A DNA stretch of 11,695 nucleotides from Minisyncoccota bacterium (lineage in GTDB: Bacteria > Patescibacteriota > Minisyncoccia > Phycocordibacterales > Phycocordibacteraceae). Under the pieces are notes generated by a model. It saw only the letters and a list, made by a program, of their open reading frames with translations, searched no databases and was not told the origin of the DNA. The DNA lies in NCBI GenBank assembly GCA_022844065.1, contig JALHML010000010.1:1-11695 (forward strand), written 5' to 3'. Positions 5,843 to 11,695 of this stretch are shown piece after piece (the stretch's first letter is position 1; each line of letters starts with the position of its first letter). The translations under genes were made by a program, and so were the position numbers.

Positions 5843-6607
5843 CTAGCTGCACGATCCTCCGACGTAACCAAGGAGACCACCACAGCGCTCTACGTTTGAT
5901 GACTTCTTTTCCGTAGTACGCGGCGGTATCTCGATTTCTGCATCAAGATCCATTCCTTTGACTCGGAGTGTGCTGACCTGTTGGCAGTACTTGAACTCGC
6001 CTTTAGAGTCAGTCCGGTCTTTAAGATTCCCGCGTGCGGTATTCCCCTTTGATGTTGCGAGGATGCCGGATACGGCTACCTTAAACTTCTTTGCTGGCTT
6101 CCCGGCGGTGTCTTCAATACGGATGGTGCTGCACTCCCCTTTTGTTCCTACGAGAGACGCCTGGTACTCCCTCTTTGCTGTGAAGGAATCGTAGAAATCG
6201 TCGTAGCCCTTCTTGTCTGCGGAGCGGGCTGTGAGTTTGAAGTCGTACTCCTGGGACGCAGAGAGGTCACTGATGGTAACGATGTGCTTGGTGCCTAGTC
6301 GTGACTCATAGACCTTGCCTTTGCCGTTTCCAAGCGCGAGACGACTCTCTGCAGGGAGAGTGGTTGTCCAAGAGACGGTGGCGACGTCGCCGTCGACTTC
6401 GCTGCGCACATTCTCTATCTCAAGCGTACCAGCTGCGACGGATGCGATGCCTCCATTCAGTTTGGCTTCGAGCTCTGCGACTCGTTGAAGCAAGAGGCGC
6501 ACTTGCTCACGGAGCTGCGTCTCGGTTTTGGATGCCGCAAAGAGAGGGCTTGGCAGAAGGAGTGCTCCTGCGAGTACTAAAGCGAGCGTGTATTTGGTCC
6601 AGGTCAT
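5843..6607 (-). CDS. Secreted protein with coiled coil and fibronectin type III-like domain
   Basis: Protein of 254 residues for export. Residues 1-24 are a classic signal peptide ending in L-F-A-A. Residues about 28-50 form a short coiled coil (heptads in L-R-E-Q-V-R-L-L-L-Q-R-V-A-E-L-E-A-K-L). Residues about 58-142 look like a fibronectin III fold: V-A-T-V-S-W-T-T as strand C and I-S-D-L-S-A-S-Q-E-Y-D-F-K-L as the L-x-P-x-x-x-Y-x-F equivalent. The C-terminal ~110 residues form a second, beta-rich domain with four cysteines, possibly two disulfides, ending C-G-G-L-L-G-Y-V-G-G-S-C-S. Signal, coiled coil and Fn3-like domain in this order are common in small surface proteins of Parcubacteria. 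The gene begins ~46 bases after the T-tract that may end structured RNA B, so it could share that RNA's promoter. A role in cell-surface adhesion is inference. Confidence 0.82.
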   Translation of the reverse strand: MTWTKYTLALVLAGALLLPSPLFAASKTETQLREQVRLLLQRVAELEAKLNGGIASVAAGTLEIENVRSEVDGDVATVSWTTTLPAESRLALGNGKGKVYESRLGTKHIVTISDLSASQEYDFKLTARSADKKGYDDFYDSFTAKREYQASLVGTKGECSTIRIEDTAGKPAKKFKVAVSGILATSKGNTARGNLKDRTDSKGEFKYCQQVSTLRVKGMDLDAEIEIPPRTTEKKSSNVERCGGLLGYVGGSCS

Positions 6608-6649
6608 AGGCGTTGGCTAAGCCACTAATGCCCTGGCGAGAGACTCCGT

Positions 6650-7105
6650 ATGAAAAACAGGAATCCCGCCACCAGGAAGGCGCCTTTCGGCCACCCCTGC
6701 CAAGGTTTCCCTTGGTAACGCAACTAACGCCCTGATGACGGGATTTCTACTTGTTAGTTGCGTTTTCAAGCCATACCGACGATCGAGACCGGCGGGTTAG
6801 GCTCTGCCCTTGCGGGCTTACGTATTTAGTTGTCGCACTCCCCTTAAGTATAGACCTGACTTGCCACCGAGGGAACACCTCCACGGCGCAATAAAACTCT
6901 ACCAATTGACCCACAGCCTGGTGGCTTAGGTTCTTTCTATTGGTAAGCCTGTACCTCTATTCAGGAGGGGGTACTTAATCGATGAGGGTGGGGTTGAATG
7001 AGAATCTCTGTTTGCCACATCCTGCCTCATCGCTACTATGAGACGAGAAGTTCCTCGACAGCTACATACCCGATTAATTAGCAGATGAGAGCGCCACAGG
7101 GCGCA
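6650..7105 (-). ncRNA. Candidate long structured RNA B (family unassigned)
   Basis: The gene-free stretch 6608-7214 carries many stems. The strongest is a perfect 12-bp repeat, 6717-6728 with 6753-6764. Others are 6700-6705/6710-6715, 6682-6684/6689-6691 with outer 6673-6676/6696-6699, 6806-6809/6814-6817, 6923-6928/6944-6949, 6951-6955/6970-6974, 6980-6987/7025-7032 (8 bp), 7044-7047/7054-7057 and 7091-7095/7100-7104. Three tight hairpins have loops GAAA, GAAA and GCAA when read on the minus strand, but TTTC, TTTC and TTGC on the plus strand, so the RNA is leftward. The loop of the 12-bp stem holds 6739-6745, complementary to 6662-6668, giving a possible pseudoknot. Five T residues (6657-6653 on the minus strand) follow and may end the RNA. 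The 5' end is a guess; an AT-rich stretch (7110-7190) could hold the promoter. No known family is recognised. Confidence 0.6.
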
Positions 7106-7214
7106 CAGAACCCATGGGAATATATCACTCGTGCTTTGATACCCCATATACACAAAATCCAAATTTACATATCCCATATCCGGTCGAGCGTGCGCCAAGT
7201 GATTCACCTCGATC

Positions 7215-7424
7215 ATGCGCCTGACGGCGGCACAGGCAAAAAAATTTCAAATCTTATATAAGAATCGGTTTGGCATCCAACTCAGTGACCAAGAGGCGGC
7301 TGAATACGCCGCCCGCCTTGTGCGCTCAGTAAAGTTCGTCTACGAACCAATGACGCTGGTAGAGCAGGACTACGTGCTCGCGCGCCAACAAGAACTCCTC
7401 GGACGAAGGACCGTAATAGAGTAG
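7215..7424 (+). CDS. Small conserved-type protein preceding a serine recombinase
   Basis: Protein of 69 residues, helical: L-T-A-A-Q-A-K-K-F-Q-I-L-Y-K-N-R-F-G-I-Q-L-S-D-Q-E-A-A-E-Y-A-A-R-L-V. The pattern K-x-F-Q-x-L-Y-K-x-x-F-G-I-x-L-S-D-x-E-A resembles small uncharacterised proteins I know from candidate-phyla genomes, often next to recombinases. There is no assigned function. It lies 74 bases upstream of the recombinase on the same strand, so the two are probably expressed together; a role in directionality or regulation of recombination is possible but is inference. No Shine-Dalgarno sequence precedes the ATG. The family memory is approximate. Confidence 0.75.
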   Translation: MRLTAAQAKKFQILYKNRFGIQLSDQEAAEYAARLVRSVKFVYEPMTLVEQDYVLARQQELLGRRTVIE

Positions 7425-7427
7425 CCC

Positions 7428-7440
7428 ATACGACTCGTAT
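7428..7440. promoter_or_regulatory. Palindrome upstream of recombinase
   Basis: ATACGA and TCGTAT flank a single C, giving a perfect 6+1+6 palindrome in the 74-base gap between the small gene and the recombinase. It is placed like an operator or accessory recombinase-binding site. Confidence 0.35.
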
Positions 7441-7498
7441 TTCGGGCTCTTCAGTGCGCCTTATTCACTAGCCGTAAACCGGTCTTATCTCAGGAACC

Positions 7499-9142
7499 AT
7501 GAATACCAAAAAGTCTCCCAGATACTTCATTTATGCCCGCAAATCGTCAGAGTCGGACGAGCGTCAGGTACAGTCGATTCCTGTTCAAATCAAGATCCTG
7601 ACTGAACTTGCGCGTGACTTCAAACTCAAGGTAGTAGGTCAGCCATTTGTGGAGACCAGGTCGGCCAAAGAGCCGGAGGGTCGACCTATCTTCGAGGAAA
7701 TGATGGCGCGCATCGAGGCAGGCGAAGCTGACGGGATAATAGCGTGGAAGATTGACCGCCTCTCACGCAACCCAATAGACAGCGCACGTATCCAGTGGAA
7801 GTTGCAGGAGGAGGTTATCCAATCCATCCAAACAGTTGGTCGTGAGTACTGCCCTGACGACAATGCGCTCATACTGAGCGTCGAGAGCAGCATGGCGAAT
7901 CAGTACATCCGCGACCTGAGCAAGAACGTAAAGCGTGGTTTGAACAGTAAGGTAGACAAGGGGTGGCGTCCAGGCTCTGTGCCGCACGGCTACTTGAACA
8001 CCAAGTTCCCGGAGCGTGGCACGAACTACATCATCAAAGATGAGCGTGACTTCCTCATAATCCGCAGGGTATGGGACATGATGCTCTCCGGGTGCTACGG
8101 ACCGGAGGAGATACTCGACACCCTGAACAATGAGTGGGGCTTCAGAACAAGAAGGACGAAGAGGCGCGGCGGCGATCCACTCTCAAAGAGCGGTTTGTAT
8201 CGAATGGTTACCAACCCCTTCTATGCGGGATGGCTGGCCTATGGGGACGTGTTTAAAAAAGGAGAGCACGAGCCAATGATTACTGATGCAGAATTTGATC
8301 GCGTACAGGTCCTCCTTGGGCGCTACGGCAAGCCACGACCGCAAAGATACGAGTACGCCTATCCGGGACGGATTACGTGCGGTGAATGCGGCGGCTTCGT
8401 ATCAGCGACCTTCAAGGAGAAGTACATTAAGTCGAAAGACGAAGTAAGGACCTATGTTCTCTACTACTGCACCACGGCACGTCGCCATCCAGACAAGTGT
8501 AGCCAGGACCATTACACCAATCTAAATTCCATAGAAAAACGCATCGAGGAAGAACTCGCTTCCGTGACCATACTTCCTGAATTCCATGAGTATGCTCTCG
8601 ATGTACTTGAAGAAATGGCGTCAGAGGAACATGTGGCCATGAAGGCAGTTGAGGATAAGCGACAAGGGACGCTCAAGACGCTCAAGACACGCCAAGAGGA
8701 GCTGCTCAATATGCGTCTCAAGGGACTGCTCGATGATGAGGAGTATCTTGCGCAGAAGAAGCAAATAAAGTCCGAGACAGCCAAAATTGAAGCGGGCCTG
8801 AAACAGCCGCAGAACGGCAAAGGATCGTGGGTCGAGCTTACTAAAGAGACCTTCGACTACGCTCTCTACGCGCACCGCAAGTTCCTCAACGGAGGACCGA
8901 AAGTGCGCCGAGAGGTACTTGAAGGGCTCGCCGGTTTGAACTGCAGCTTAAAAGACCACGAGCTAAACATTCAGGCCGTGGAATGGTTGGTACCCATACA
9001 AAACGACTATCCCGCCATTGAGGCGGGATATCGTCTGCTTGAACCAGATTTGTCGCGTACTTCTGGGACGGAAAACGCTTTTGAGCATTTTCGTCCCGTT
9101 GTGCGCGGTCGACGAGACTTGAACTCGCAACCTCCCGCGTGA
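7499..9142 (+). CDS. Large serine recombinase (site-specific integrase)
   Basis: Protein of 547 residues. The N-terminal resolvase domain (about 8-150) has the Y12-A-R14-K-S16 motif with nucleophile Ser16, and D86-R87-L-S-R90 with the second catalytic arginine pair. A recombinase domain follows (about 165-290, V-P-H-G-Y to the P-F-Y-A-G region). A zinc ribbon is formed by C294, C297, C324 and C334. A long charged coiled coil runs about 360-440. Order and length are typical of large serine integrases, which insert or excise mobile DNA by cutting short att sites. The ATG at 7499 follows AGGA after three bases. The last 12 codons and the stop lie antisense inside tRNA-Asp, so the C-terminus (V-V-R-G-R-R-D-L-N-S-Q-P-P-A) was created or is shared by the attachment site. 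The catalytic residues are intact, so the enzyme is probably active. Confidence 0.95.
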   Translation: MNTKKSPRYFIYARKSSESDERQVQSIPVQIKILTELARDFKLKVVGQPFVETRSAKEPEGRPIFEEMMARIEAGEADGIIAWKIDRLSRNPIDSARIQWKLQEEVIQSIQTVGREYCPDDNALILSVESSMANQYIRDLSKNVKRGLNSKVDKGWRPGSVPHGYLNTKFPERGTNYIIKDERDFLIIRRVWDMMLSGCYGPEEILDTLNNEWGFRTRRTKRRGGDPLSKSGLYRMVTNPFYAGWLAYGDVFKKGEHEPMITDAEFDRVQVLLGRYGKPRPQRYEYAYPGRITCGECGGFVSATFKEKYIKSKDEVRTYVLYYCTTARRHPDKCSQDHYTNLNSIEKRIEEELASVTILPEFHEYALDVLEEMASEEHVAMKAVEDKRQGTLKTLKTRQEELLNMRLKGLLDDEEYLAQKKQIKSETAKIEAGLKQPQNGKGSWVELTKETFDYALYAHRKFLNGGPKVRREVLEGLAGLNCSLKDHELNIQAVEWLVPIQNDYPAIEAGYRLLEPDLSRTSGTENAFEHFRPVVRGRRDLNSQPPA

Positions 9143-9177
9143 CAGGCGGGTGCTCTAACCAGTTGAGCTACGACCGC
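9104..9177 (-). tRNA. tRNA-Asp (GTC)
   Basis: A full cloverleaf can be drawn: acceptor stem GCGGTCG/CGACCGC (9171-9177 with 9105-9111), D stem GCTC/GAGC, anticodon stem CCCGC/GCGGG with loop CTGTCAC (anticodon GTC, 9141-9143), and T arm GCGAG-TTCAAGT-CTCGT. The discriminator base (9104) is G, as usual for tRNA-Asp. CCA is not encoded. The recombinase coding sequence overlaps its 3' half on the other strand, which marks this gene as the probable integration site. Confidence 0.95.
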
Positions 9178-9185
9178 AAATAAAC

Positions 9186-9201
9186 ATCCGCAACCGCGGA
9201 T
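9186..9201 (-). terminator. Hairpin between tRNA-Met and tRNA-Asp
   Basis: ATCCGC and GCGGAT form a 6-bp stem with a four-base loop (GGTT on the minus strand), followed leftward by GTTTATTT, just before tRNA-Asp. It may be a weak terminator after tRNA-Met or a processing signal within a two-tRNA transcript. The short U-rich stretch is interrupted, so the first reading is not secure. Confidence 0.35.
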
Positions 9202-9251
9202 ATTGAGCACTTTATATGGTTTTAGGCGGCGTCGCAAGCCTTCCCTCTTAG

Positions 9252-9325
9252 TGCTGGTGGGAGGACTTGCACCTCCGACCTTAGGTTTATGAGTCCTATG
9301 CTCTAACTACCTGAGCTACACCAGC
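9252..9325 (-). tRNA. tRNA-Met (CAT), probably elongator
   Basis: The acceptor stem GCTGGTG/CACCAGC (9319-9325 with 9253-9259), D stem GCTC/GAGC, anticodon loop CTCATAA (anticodon CAT) and T stem GGAGG/CCTCC are all present; the discriminator is A and CCA is not encoded. The general sequence (TAGCTCAG, AGGTCGG) resembles elongator Met more than the CAT-bearing Ile tRNA, but the latter is not excluded. Two oddities: the T loop is TGCAAGT, with G where U55 is nearly universal, and the last pair of the anticodon stem is A-A. Both could be tolerated variants or signs of decay. Confidence 0.85.
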
Positions 9326-9338
9326 GTCTACGCACAGT

Positions 9339-9344
9339 ACTATA
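9339..9344 (-). promoter_or_regulatory. Candidate -10 element for the tRNA pair
   Basis: TATAGT on the minus strand lies 13 bases before tRNA-Met and at the very end of the nucleotidyltransferase gene. No good -35 is seen at normal spacing. Confidence 0.35.
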
Positions 9345-10041
9345 GGGACCGTCCTGGTTCAACATTTATATCAGCAAGAGCAACCTCGGCCTTCTTGATG
9401 TCTTCTGGATAGCCAATTGAGATCCAGAGAGGTTGGCGTACAACGTATGCGGGATATTTTGCTGCGAACTGAGTAAACGAGTCCGTTAGATAGTATTCTC
9501 CGTTTTCGTTTCGCGGCGCTGGGAAGTCGAAGATCCGCTCGTCAAGCACCATTGGCCCTGCATACACGAGATTGCTTTCAGGGTGTTGTGGCTTCTCGAC
9601 AATCTTCTGCATAGTCCCGTCTGGATTCACATACACGACACCAAACCGTTCTGGGGTTAGACTCTCGGCAACAAGAAGGCCACTCGGTTTCTCAATGAGT
9701 TCTCTGAGCGCCTCTGCTCCATGAATGTCGTCGCCGAACATAAGGAGGAACCGCCCAGAAAGGAAGGGTCGCGCTAGAGACAACGCATGGCCAGTTCCAA
9801 GCGGTTCTTTTTGGACAACATAGGCAATTGAGCGATCTTTATAGAGGCTGCCGAAATGGTCCTTGATCATCTCGCCCTTGTAACCGATGACCAGGATAAC
9901 GTCTGTTACTTCCTTTGGAAGCGCATCAATAATGTGTTCAAGGAGCGGCCTTCCCGCTACTTTAATAAGAGGTTTCGGGCGCTCAAACGTAAGCGGCTGC
10001 ATGCGCTTACCTTCTCCCGCAACAAGTATAACGGCTTGCAT
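9340..10041 (-). CDS. Nucleotidyltransferase family protein (sugar-1-phosphate NTP transferase type)
   Basis: Protein of 233 residues with the GT-A-like nucleotidyltransferase fold. The signature L-V-A-G-E-G-K-R-M-Q-P-L-T (residues about 6-18) is the nucleotide-binding loop, followed by R-P-K-P-L-I-K-V-A-G-R-P-L-L. F-G-D-D-I is the metal-binding Asp pair, and E-K-P, N-E-N-G-E-Y-Y-L-T-D and W-I-S-I-G-Y-P-E-D are further family motifs. Such enzymes make NDP-sugars from a sugar-1-phosphate and NTP in the cytosol (as RfbA, GalU, GlmU do), for cell-surface glycans. The substrate cannot be read here. The frame extends to 10101, but the ATG at 10041 gives the exact family start M-Q-A-V-I-L-V-A-G, so it is preferred. 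No acyltransferase (left-handed helix) domain follows. Divergent from the YibE/F-like gene. Confidence 0.9.
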   Translation of the reverse strand: MQAVILVAGEGKRMQPLTFERPKPLIKVAGRPLLEHIIDALPKEVTDVILVIGYKGEMIKDHFGSLYKDRSIAYVVQKEPLGTGHALSLARPFLSGRFLLMFGDDIHGAEALRELIEKPSGLLVAESLTPERFGVVYVNPDGTMQKIVEKPQHPESNLVYAGPMVLDERIFDFPAPRNENGEYYLTDSFTQFAAKYPAYVVRQPLWISIGYPEDIKKAEVALADINVEPGRSL

Positions 10042-10120
10042 AGAAATAGGGGCCCTGGTGGCTATAGCCTTAACCTTGCGGCAGGACGCCACTATTTGCA
10101 ATGGCAGCTTTAAGCACGCC

Positions 10121-10129
10121 TGGTATCAT
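10121..10129 (+). promoter_or_regulatory. Extended -10 promoter of the YibE/F-like gene
   Basis: TGGTATCAT is an extended -10 element (TG-n-TATCAT). It ends six bases before the ATG at 10136, so transcription would start at or next to the start codon, giving a leaderless message. The absence of a Shine-Dalgarno sequence agrees. No strong -35 is visible, as expected for the extended type. Confidence 0.5.
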
Positions 10130-10135
10130 TCCCTC

Positions 10136-11266
10136 ATGATATCTAAAGGCCTATATGGACTCGTTCTCGGCGTGTTGCTATTTGCTCCTGCACTTGCAAC
10201 GGCACAAGAACCCTCCGAAAGTACATTCCCCGCTGTGGAACAACAGCGTCTTTTGAAGGCTCGTGTGCTCGAGGCCTCTCCTTCTACAAAAAAGGTGGTT
10301 GAGGGTACTAGCATAACGACGAATTCTCAAACTCTCACCATTGAAGTTCTCGAAGGAGAAGACGAGGGACGGACCGTAACCTTCGAGAATGATTTCACTC
10401 AGCTTGAAAAAGGAGACGTGTTTTATGTGCGACACATTGTAGGTGGGTTCCATCTTGAAACCTGGGCCGTATCAGATCCGTACCGACTGGATATTCTTCT
10501 CTGGATTGGATTAGCATTTCTTCTCTTGGTGTTCCTTTTTGGTGGACTCCAGGGTATTCGTGGAGTTGCCTCTCTTGCAGGAAGCCTTGTCCTGATCTTC
10601 TATCTTCTTCTGCCGAGCATCCATAACGGTATCTCTCCTATCCTCGTATCGCTTGGCGTGGCCTCGCTCATAATCCTTGTTGGTTCCTACATCACGCACG
10701 GCTTTAACCGCACAACAACTGCCGCCATGCTCGGCATGATAGCTACTATCGTCATAACTGGTATCGCCACATACTTAGCCATTGATCTCGCGCAGCTTTC
10801 TGGCTTTACGTCTGACGAAAATGTCTACCTAAACTTCAACACCGAAGGACGCATCGATATGGTTGGTCTCTTGTTCGGCGGAATCATGATTGGTCTTCTC
10901 GGTGTCCTCTATGACAGCGCCATTGGACAGGCCGTAGCCGTTGAGGAACTGTATCGTGCAGGCGCAAACTACACTCGAAAACAGGTGTATCTTCGAGGAC
11001 TACGTATCGGCCACGAGCATATTGGAGCACTCGTTAACACTCTCGCTATCGCCTACGTGGGCGCATCGCTTCCTCTCCTCCTTCTGTTGAAGCAATCAAC
11101 AGCAAGTCCGCTCTATCTGCTCAATAGCGAGATCTTCGCAACGGAGATCATTCGCATTCTTATGAGCTCGATTGGTATCATCCTCGCAGTCCCTGTTACA
11201 ACCTTAATTGCAACCTACATGCTCAAGGGCGCACGAGCGTCGGGACTTCACTCGCACGCTAAATAG
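10136..11266 (+). CDS. YibE/F family membrane protein
   Basis: Protein of 376 residues. Residues 1-22 form a signal-peptide-like segment (L-A-T-A-Q at its end), followed by an extracytoplasmic beta-rich domain (about 23-115) and then about seven membrane helices from residue 120. The end of the membrane part carries the family's marker region: G-L-R-I-G-H-E-H-I-G-A-L-V-N-T-L-A-I-A-Y-V-G-A-S-L-P-L-L-L-L-L. This is typical of YibE/F proteins, whose transport function is not known. The open frame extends upstream to 9887, but that part is antisense to the nucleotidyltransferase gene; the ATG at 10136 gives the proper signal sequence and lies correctly behind an extended -10 element. Its length is normal for the family. 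Confidence 0.9.
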   Translation: MISKGLYGLVLGVLLFAPALATAQEPSESTFPAVEQQRLLKARVLEASPSTKKVVEGTSITTNSQTLTIEVLEGEDEGRTVTFENDFTQLEKGDVFYVRHIVGGFHLETWAVSDPYRLDILLWIGLAFLLLVFLFGGLQGIRGVASLAGSLVLIFYLLLPSIHNGISPILVSLGVASLIILVGSYITHGFNRTTTAAMLGMIATIVITGIATYLAIDLAQLSGFTSDENVYLNFNTEGRIDMVGLLFGGIMIGLLGVLYDSAIGQAVAVEELYRAGANYTRKQVYLRGLRIGHEHIGALVNTLAIAYVGASLPLLLLLKQSTASPLYLLNSEIFATEIIRILMSSIGIILAVPVTTLIATYMLKGARASGLHSHAK

Positions 11267-11448
11267 ACCGAAAACTACTTCCAAGTATTTTGCATCTATA
11301 GTGCGGTTACGGTATGGATTTCCATGCCCTCCTTCGCAAGAAGAATCTATTATGATTATCTTCTCCACTCTCGCCAGCGTCGTACTCAATAAGTCTTATT
11401 CCATTCGTGGATGCAGTAACGCTCGTACGAAAGGAAGATTTTTTAGTT

Positions 11449-11694
11449 CTAATGTCCGCCGCCTTCTATGATTTTGCCGTCATAGATAGCCTTGCGCTCT
11501 TCACCTGAAACTTTGAGGACCCCCCAAATACCTCGGTCAACACGCGAAAGCGCATGATCAACGAGAATATAGTTTCCTGGAACCTGCGTGTCGAACTCGA
11601 CAACCGTAGCACCGCCCGCCGGCACGAGCGTTGTCTGGACATCAGTGTGCGGTTTGGAAGTTATAGACCCTTCAGTAAATACCCGGTCGAATAT
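11449..11694 (-). CDS. nirK: Copper-containing nitrite reductase-like (multicopper oxidase) protein, C-terminal end
   Basis: The last 81 codons of a gene that enters from the right edge on the minus strand. The segment reads V-Q-T-T-L-V-P-A-G-G-A-T-V-V-E-F, then V-P-G-N-Y-I-L-V-D-H-A-L-S-R, then G-V-L-K-V-S-G. This is the second cupredoxin domain of NirK-type nitrite reductases; the His in V-D-H-A-L (residue 47 of the fragment) corresponds to the type 2 copper ligand in the second domain. NirK reduces nitrite to nitric oxide outside the cytosolic membrane. The rest of the gene, with the type 1 copper site, lies outside the window, so a related multicopper oxidase is not excluded. The stop (TAG) at 11449 follows a Gly-rich tail. 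It converges with the YibE/F-like gene across 182 bases that show no clear terminator. Confidence 0.8.
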   Translation of the reverse strand: MFDRVFTEGSITSKPHTDVQTTLVPAGGATVVEFDTQVPGNYILVDHALSRVDRGIWGVLKVSGEERKAIYDGKIIEGGGH

Positions 11695-11695
11695 T

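Noticed and set aside
5989..6000. Twelve bases identical to 9117-9128 inside tRNA-Asp, considered as the left attachment site.
   Set aside because: The copy lies in the middle of an intact secreted-protein gene and the flanks do not match, so chance is the simpler explanation.
6743..6762. TTTCTACTTGTTAG, which recalls a Cas12a-type CRISPR repeat.
   Set aside because: Only one copy exists, there are no spacers or cas genes, and the bases belong to the 12-bp stem of RNA B.
6885..6925. tRNA-like D-arm string (GGGTCAATTGGTAGAG on the minus strand), considered as a tRNA or tRNA pseudogene.
   Set aside because: No matching D stem, T arm or acceptor stem can be built around it.
6926..7216. Minus-strand open frame of 96 codons in the RNA B region.
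   Set aside because: No protein-like pattern or family resemblance; it crosses several stems of the proposed RNA.
9061..9098. Hairpin GGGACG/CGTCCC at the end of the recombinase gene, considered as a terminator for tRNA-Asp.
   Set aside because: It has a bulge and no U-tract after it on the minus strand; it may instead be part of the attachment site, but nothing decides this.
10042..10101. 20-codon N-terminal extension of the nucleotidyltransferase.
   Set aside because: The family's conserved start begins at the ATG at 10041; the extension has no family match.
9887..10135. 83-codon N-terminal extension of the YibE/F-like frame.
   Set aside because: It is antisense to the nucleotidyltransferase gene; the ATG at 10136 gives a proper signal sequence and promoter spacing.
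11271..11291. Possible terminator after the YibE/F-like gene (AAAA-TACT with AGTA-TTTT).
   Set aside because: The stem is AT-rich with a bulge and a weak core, too poor to call.

Overview
The window looks like part of a bacterial chromosome from the candidate phyla radiation, most likely a Parcubacteria (Kaiserbacteria-like) genome. The clues are a short secreted protein with an N-terminal coiled coil and a fibronectin-III-like domain, a YibE/F-type membrane protein, a NirK-type copper protein, a large serine recombinase with a small companion gene, mostly poor Shine-Dalgarno sequences, and tRNA genes without encoded CCA. This placement is inference from gene style; there is no rRNA marker.

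Layout. Positions 1-323 are the 3' end of glmS, closed by a strong terminator (328-354). Positions about 423-9142 form an accessory block that ends exactly in a tRNA gene and probably is an integrated element or its remnant. Within it, from the left: a leftward three-gene set (DUF4145-like protein, membrane-anchored protein, winged-helix protein; 2765 to 423); a rightward zinc-ribbon protein with a basic tail (2893-3138); a long gene-free region that folds well as a leftward RNA (about 3240-3768); a small rightward ORF (3792-3992) followed by three strong hairpins (4008-4210); a leftward operon of three small membrane proteins (5344 to 4219); a leftward unknown gene (5820 to 5398); a leftward secreted protein (6607 to 5843); a second gene-free region that folds as a leftward RNA (about 6650-7105); a small rightward gene (7215-7424); and a large serine recombinase (7499-9142).

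The recombinase gene runs into the antisense strand of tRNA-Asp(GTC), and its stop codon overlaps the Asp anticodon. This points to tRNA-Asp as the attachment site, with the element to its left. To the right is ordinary chromosome: tRNA-Met(CAT), a sugar-phosphate nucleotidyltransferase, a YibE/F-family membrane protein, and the C-terminal end of a NirK-like copper enzyme that enters from the right edge.

The most interesting content is the pair of long structured RNA candidates inside one recombinase-bearing element. Both have GNRA-type loops only when read on the minus strand. They recall the large ornate RNA classes of mobile DNA (GOLLD, ROOL), but I cannot assign either to a family by eye. 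A possible defence-type operon (DUF4145 plus winged-helix/HEPN-like) is second.
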